Assembly: GCA_013396635.1 (NCBI GenBank)
Contig: WBMW01004113.1
Coordinates: 169,425-233,424, forward strand
Length of the DNA stretch: 64,000 bases
From: Penelope pileata
Lineage: Eukaryota; Chordata; Aves; Galliformes; Cracidae
Direction: 5' to 3'
Part shown: positions 58,973 to 64,000 of the stretch, piece after piece
Numbering within the stretch: position 1 is the stretch's first letter
Layout: the number at the start of each line of letters is the position of its first letter
Position numbers and translations under genes: made by a program
Notes under the pieces: model-generated
Told to the model about the DNA's origin: nothing
Databases searched by the model: none
What the model saw: the letters and a program-made list of their open reading frames with translations, nothing else

Positions 58973-61900
58973 GATTTCTTCCTAAAATGGTGGGCTGCTG
59001 AAGGTTGTTCATACAACCATTGGCTGGGGGACTCCTAGACTGGTACAGATTTTTACCTTCTGCCACACTCGGGCAGAATTGTTCCCAATGACTTCTCTAC
59101 ATCGTATATATTTTGGCATAGAGCAGTTTACATTTGAAGGCTTTTAAGGTTGGTTAAATATGCTCACATATCATAAATGCAAGTATAACATATACATTAA
59201 TGTAAGAGTGTGAAATTTACCTATCTGGCTTCAGGGTTCATTTCAACCCTTTTCACTGTCTTTGTCCTCTCTGAGCTGTTTCCTGTCCCTGCTCAATTAA
59301 GGGACAAATCCATCCCAGCACATGTCCTAGGGGCTGTAATGAAGTCAGCTGCCCAAGCTCCATCACGCAGCTGCCTGCTGCGGCATCTGACAGACACTTG
59401 TCAGCTGCCTCACCCAGTCACATCCGGACAAAGGCCCCCTTGACGGACTGCCTTTCCCCAATCAATCTACACCTTCTCCTCTTGGACTTCAACATCCGCT
59501 CCAGTGTAATTCGATTTTATATTCAGGGTAGCCTGACCCTACTGATAAATTAAATCTATCTGAACCTGATATCCTCATGCCACCATGGGGTAAATGACTG
59601 GCTGTTTAATTTTGGCTTTTGCCAGATGTGACATGGTATCAACAGTGACTATATTGACTCTGTTTTTTTTTTGTTTGTTTGTGCAATTGCTTGAATAATT
59701 TAAGCTCCAGATCACAATTAGGCTGGGGAGTGGGGAGAGGAAAGAAGAGTGAGCCTTTTCAGAGTATGTGTAAAAAAGTAAATCAGAACGATTCCTCCCA
59801 GAATCTTAGCGTTTTTTTTCTATAATCATATTTCCCAATAATCACGTTTTATTGCTCTTCCTTCTAGGTGTAGTTGCCACACAAGAGAAATCCAGCCCTA
59901 AAGAAAAACAAAAACAATACAAACAAAAAGCCCTACCATCATTAATTTATAAAAATTCTTATAAGAAGAATGTTTTTTTACTCCCTAAAAAGTGTTTTCA
60001 ATGTAGGAAATGGACGATTCTTTTCATGTGCACACTATCTGTTTCTGTAAACAAACAAAAAGAACACACACACACAACACAAAAAAAGAAAATTCCTGGA
60101 ATTGTATATACCTTATTTGATGAAATCCTTGTAACAATTCAGAATCAAAGTAAATACAGTATTTTCACCTCGCAACATCACATTTTTATGGGAAAAAAAA
60201 ACTAAGAATGATTCATTTCACCTCTCTAGGTACTCCAGCAACATCAGTAGTTTGATTTTTCACTCAAACTATTGACATTTTACAGAATTATTTATTTTTT
60301 CTTTCAGAGAAGCCTGCAAACACAGTAAGATCTGCCTCCTTCACTGAAGACTTGCTGAGCCCACCTTTTCCTCTTAATCTGCTTTCTACCTCTTTTCACA
60401 GGCCAGGAAGGCCACCTGTAACCATGACCCTCTTCAGGGCCAGGGGAAGCGGCTCCAGGAACTCTTTGGCCCCTTTAAAGATTAGTTTGGGAAAGAAGCA
60501 GAGAGAAAAGTCTTAATGCTCACAGAAAAAGGAAGAGGAAAAATGCAATGCCAGAGCCATTCTTAACTTATTTTCTATCTGCAGCCCAGCTCATTTGAAG
60601 TCCTTGTTCTATGGGTTGGCAGGGGGCGTGATACCACCCAGGTGTACGCAGATACCTGTCCTTGTACATGTTTTTTCAGCATGAAAGGCATTTAAGAAGA
60701 AATTGTTGTAACTTCATTTTAAAGAAATTGGCAGTGTAACGGAGTATGGGAGGGTGCCAGGGCATGATGCTGCTGAATAGAAGGCTTCCAGAGCTACAAG
60801 TACCAGGTTATATGGGTGTTTTGCGAGTGACTTGGGCCACAGCATGACCGTTTACCAACATAGCAAACCTCTCTTAATTTTCCTGAAATTGGAGTATCTC
60901 TTTCTGGATGTGAGTGTGAAGATGTAAGTAGGCAAGGGTGGTTTGCCAGAGGTTTCTCAACCCTCTGCTCTCCACACTGCTTTGTCACATACTTGCAGAC
61001 GGCCACCAGGGTGGCTTCAGCACCGCCAGCTTTCTGGTCTGCTCCCTGACACAGGCCCCAGAGCATCTGCAGAGTTCTTTCTGAAGTGATGGCAGGGTTG
61101 CGGTTTAAAACTTCAGACTAATCCTAACAGTTTAGTTTGGATTGATTTTTATTTTTCACTTGGATTGCTGAAATGTAAACTTTTTTCCACTTTAATTGAA
61201 GAGAAAATGTCAAAGTAATGGTGTATCCATGAAGAAAAACACCCTTCTTGGTTTATGTTTGAGATCTAATTACTCAAAGACTTTTCTCAGCTGTTGTGTG
61301 CTAGCTCTGCAGTGTCTTGACAGTGGATTGAAATCTTGGATCACTTTTCAAGAAGGAAAAGACTTTAGACTGCAATCTAGCTGTCCCATTTGCTGATATT
61401 GCTCAGGAAATGGAGTCCTTTACAAAAACAGAAAGCAATCGGTGAACACTGTCTGAATTACTCTATTTCAAAGAAATGCCAGTAGAAGAGTTTAAAATAG
61501 GGTAGCAAAGTGTCCTAACATTATTATTCTAGTTACATTTAGTCCGTCTTTACAGTGGTGTAAAGTGGAATGAAGTGCACAGATGCACCAGTCCAAAAGA
61601 AAATACCGTGATCCATTTCCCACAGTGCTGAGTTTTGTCTACGTTCTCCCCATCCTATGAAATCCTAACAATTTCTGGTAGAAAAGTGCAGAGGACAATG
61701 ACAAATCTCTATTTGCCAAGTATAGTGGTCAAATCACCAGACGAGTGGGGAATCAGCCATGTTCACTGAGATGGCACAGCTATGTCCTCCATCCATGAGC
61801 ATGTATCTGCACACACGCTGTGAACTTCCTCATACCAATCAACTACCCAGCTTTGACTGGATCCCAAAAGAATACATACTGACCAATACCCTTGAAACAC

Positions 61901-62683
61901 ACCACAGTTTTGGTTCAGAATTCAAGTAACTTCCCATGACTTAGCTCATGGAACAGCCATCTTACAGCGCAGCCAGTCTAGGGGCTGGATCCCTAGCACA
62001 GCATTAGTTTCTTGCCTTGCTTTTAGAACTGTTTTCAGAAGACGTCAATGTCATCATGCTTTAGTTTGTTTGTTTCTGATTGGGAAGAAAATTCATGATG
62101 CCTGCATTAGTCTGGGTTCGGAAACAGTTGACTGTATCTTTCCTTTCAAAGCCTGTATTTGCTGTGACCCAGTGCAACATCTTAGCGAGTCTGGAGAGTA
62201 ACAAGCTTCTCTCCACCAACTCTGCACCTCTCAGACTCCTCCAGAATGAGGGCAAAAGGAAATAGCCAGCAGCTGTTCCTGCATCTGACCACACGGAGTG
62301 AGGCAAAGGCACGCGCTGCAGGTGGAAAGGGCAGCACAGCAGTGTCACTTTCAGCTGGTGGTGTAGTTACAGAGAAGCTGTTATAAACACAATGAAAACA
62401 TCCCACCCTTTCCAAGCCCCTCTGATTCTCCCTAATTGTTTTGAGATTTTGGGAGTGACAGTAGTTCTCCTATAGAGCGTGCAGTTTAAATATCTACATA
62501 TTCATATAGATAGATACCTAAATATAATTGAAAAATAATTTCATGAAAGCCTTAGATACTGTTTGTTTCATGTATTTTTCTTCGGGTGAAAACACTGAGA
62601 CGGATAAAATGTTTGCTTCATTTGGAATGCAAATATAATTTCTGTAAAGCTGCTGCTATTAAGTAAGTTTTGACAGCTGTCAG

Positions 62684-62760
62684 AACTGACAGCCAATGGC
62701 TCTTCTACTCTTCCCTATATAAAGCTATAGGAGCTTTTAAAAATTGAAATAACCTCATTC
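62684..62760 (+). promoter_or_regulatory. Candidate core promoter, CCAAT box and TATA box
   Basis: An E-box (cagctg, 62674-62679) is followed by gccaatgg at 62692-62699 and ctatataaag at 62715-62724. The TATA box would place a start site near 62745-62750. CCAAT usually lies further upstream than here, about 55 bases from the start. No recognisable exon follows. It could also be chance in AT-rich DNA. Confidence 0.25.
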
Positions 62761-63984
62761 AGCTGTTGTAGCCTGTGGGATGAAGTTATAGCTTGTACGA
62801 TTCTTCAGCTCTTACTTTGGTCATAGAATCAACATATTTCTGGGAGAGGTTGCAATGTGATATTTAGAAAACAAATCAAGTATCAATTTATGTCCACAAA
62901 TTACCTTCTCTGAAGTCTGTGCACTTTCAAGTTGAACTTTTATTCATCATTTAAAGGCAAAAACAAACAAAACAACACTATCCTTTTAAAAGCTTATAAT
63001 CTTGTATAGAATTCCATTATTGAAGCATATACAGCACACATACCTTGAGGTTATTCCTGGATAGGACAAGCCACTTTTTGCTCAATAAGAAACTGTAAGA
63101 TGACTTTCCTTTCTTCAGCGTGGTGTCTAGAATGCACTGAAAAGAAGCACAGGTGTGACTGTAGGAAATAATTTACTACTAAGGGAGAGAAAAATATTCA
63201 AAAAACAGCCAAACAGAATTCCTTTAAGTCAGAGGTTGAGAGGTACACAACGTAAAAAGAAGTCAGTGTTAATATCCCTACTGAAAAATCTGTCCCTACT
63301 CATTGAGTCATACTTAAATTTCAACAATCTCACCTAACCCAGTCATCCTTATGTGTATGGTCTTATCAGTGGAATTAAATAGTTCAAGGTAAGGACATGC
63401 GAATTTTTTATGCTAAGGGCACATAGCCATATTTATTAAAGAGCAGCTAATACACACCGATAATTATCCATGCACTCAAATGCTATCTTGAGTACAAGCC
63501 TAAACTAGACTAAAAGCTGGCTGCTTGACGTATTACTACTTTTACCTTAAAAACAAGAAAGAAAAAAAAAAGATCTGCAGAGGAAAACCAGCACCTGCAT
63601 TGTACTTTTACAATGGGACAAATCTTCCATTACCTTTTTGTTTCAGTGGAGTTTTAGCTTTTCAGTATCATCCATCTCGTTGTGTCTGTGTTTTAAGAAG
63701 ATCAATATTTCCAAGTATTTCATTTGGCAGCATGAATGTGAGTGTGGGAATGAGTGGCAAGTGTAAGTTCTCTCCAAAGCCAAGCTATTTCTCTATTATG
63801 ACATGAGACGTATTTACTGACAGCTTCATCTTTGCCAAGATGGACCTTACCACTACATCCAAACGTATCTCACTTAGGTCTCCTCTTTCTCTAATATGAC
63901 ATAGCATAGATGATCAGTCTTGATTTAAGACAGAGCAGATGAATAGTGCTGAGATCAAAACCAAGACAATAAAGAAATGTCATA

Positions 63985-64000
63985 TCACAGAATCACAGAA
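63985..64000 (-). mobile_element. Start of a reversed CR1 copy at window edge (copy G)
   Basis: The last 16 bases read tcacagaatcacagaa, the reversed CR1 3' tail, so another CR1 copy probably runs beyond the window. Only the tail is visible. Confidence 0.65.

Larger units (their letters stand above)
56254..63984. other. Long low-repeat stretch, no gene confirmed
   Basis: Nearly 8 kb without interspersed repeats that I recognise. A T-run/(GTTT)n patch occurs at 59660-59682 and an A-rich (CAAAA)n patch at 59905-59930. A 162-codon minus-strand frame (57262-57750) has no recognisable domain. The 145-codon ORF and the CCAAT/TATA pair are listed separately. Confidence 0.5.

Noticed and set aside
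62820..62850. tcatagaatcaacatatttc as a reversed CR1 tail
   Set aside because: Only the first ten bases fit, and no CR1 UTR follows.

Overview
The window reads as intergenic or intronic DNA of a galliform bird, most likely chicken or a close relative. Three things support this. Six CR1 LINE copies with avian-type 3' ends, tails built on ATTCTATG, and the first bases of a seventh are spread over both strands. Three short mariner remnants resemble the chicken Galluhop/Mariner1 group. One LTR of a kind common in bird genomes is present. I found no convincing host protein-coding gene, tRNA, rRNA, snRNA or CRISPR array. Nearly all open reading frames are short and of the number and size expected by chance, or lie inside repeats.

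Layout. 1-1358: a CR1 copy split by a 721-bp unclassified insertion. 3627-5230: a degenerate AT-rich array of TATCAATA-like decamers in both orientations, itself split by a 565-bp mariner. 7079-8125: CR1 in reverse. 8730-9171: an LTR-like element. 10735-11829: CR1 forward. 11830-20019: mostly unique, with a very old MIR/CORE-SINE-like fragment and an old palindromic repeat. 20020-20600: an old CR1. 21270-21867: an avian solo LTR in reverse. 24799-25182: a second, differently deleted mariner. 25183-31702: unique. 31703-32019: a second LTR-like element related to the first. 32020-49667: a long low-repeat stretch with microsatellites, hairpins, AT-rich candidate conserved non-coding blocks, and a GC-richer island (43.8-45.2 kb) holding the longest ORF, 312 codons. 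49668-50690: CR1 reverse. 55097-55590: CR1 forward with an unbroken C-terminal reading frame. 55691-56253: a third mariner, deleted like the first. 56254-63984: unique, with a 145-codon ORF that looks like a secreted protein and a CCAAT/TATA pair. 63985-64000: the start of another reversed CR1.

There is no operon or pathway to reconstruct. The biology visible here is the layering of transposons: insertions into insertions, two different internal-deletion classes of one mariner family, and two LTR-like elements sharing a common layout. Some low-repeat blocks could be regulatory, but this rests on base composition and motif density only and needs a cross-species alignment. I did not find a clearly new biological system. 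The best candidates for follow-up are the unclassified insertion at 157-877, the decamer array, the mariner deletion classes, the GC-rich island at 43.8-45.2 kb and the ORF at 58535.
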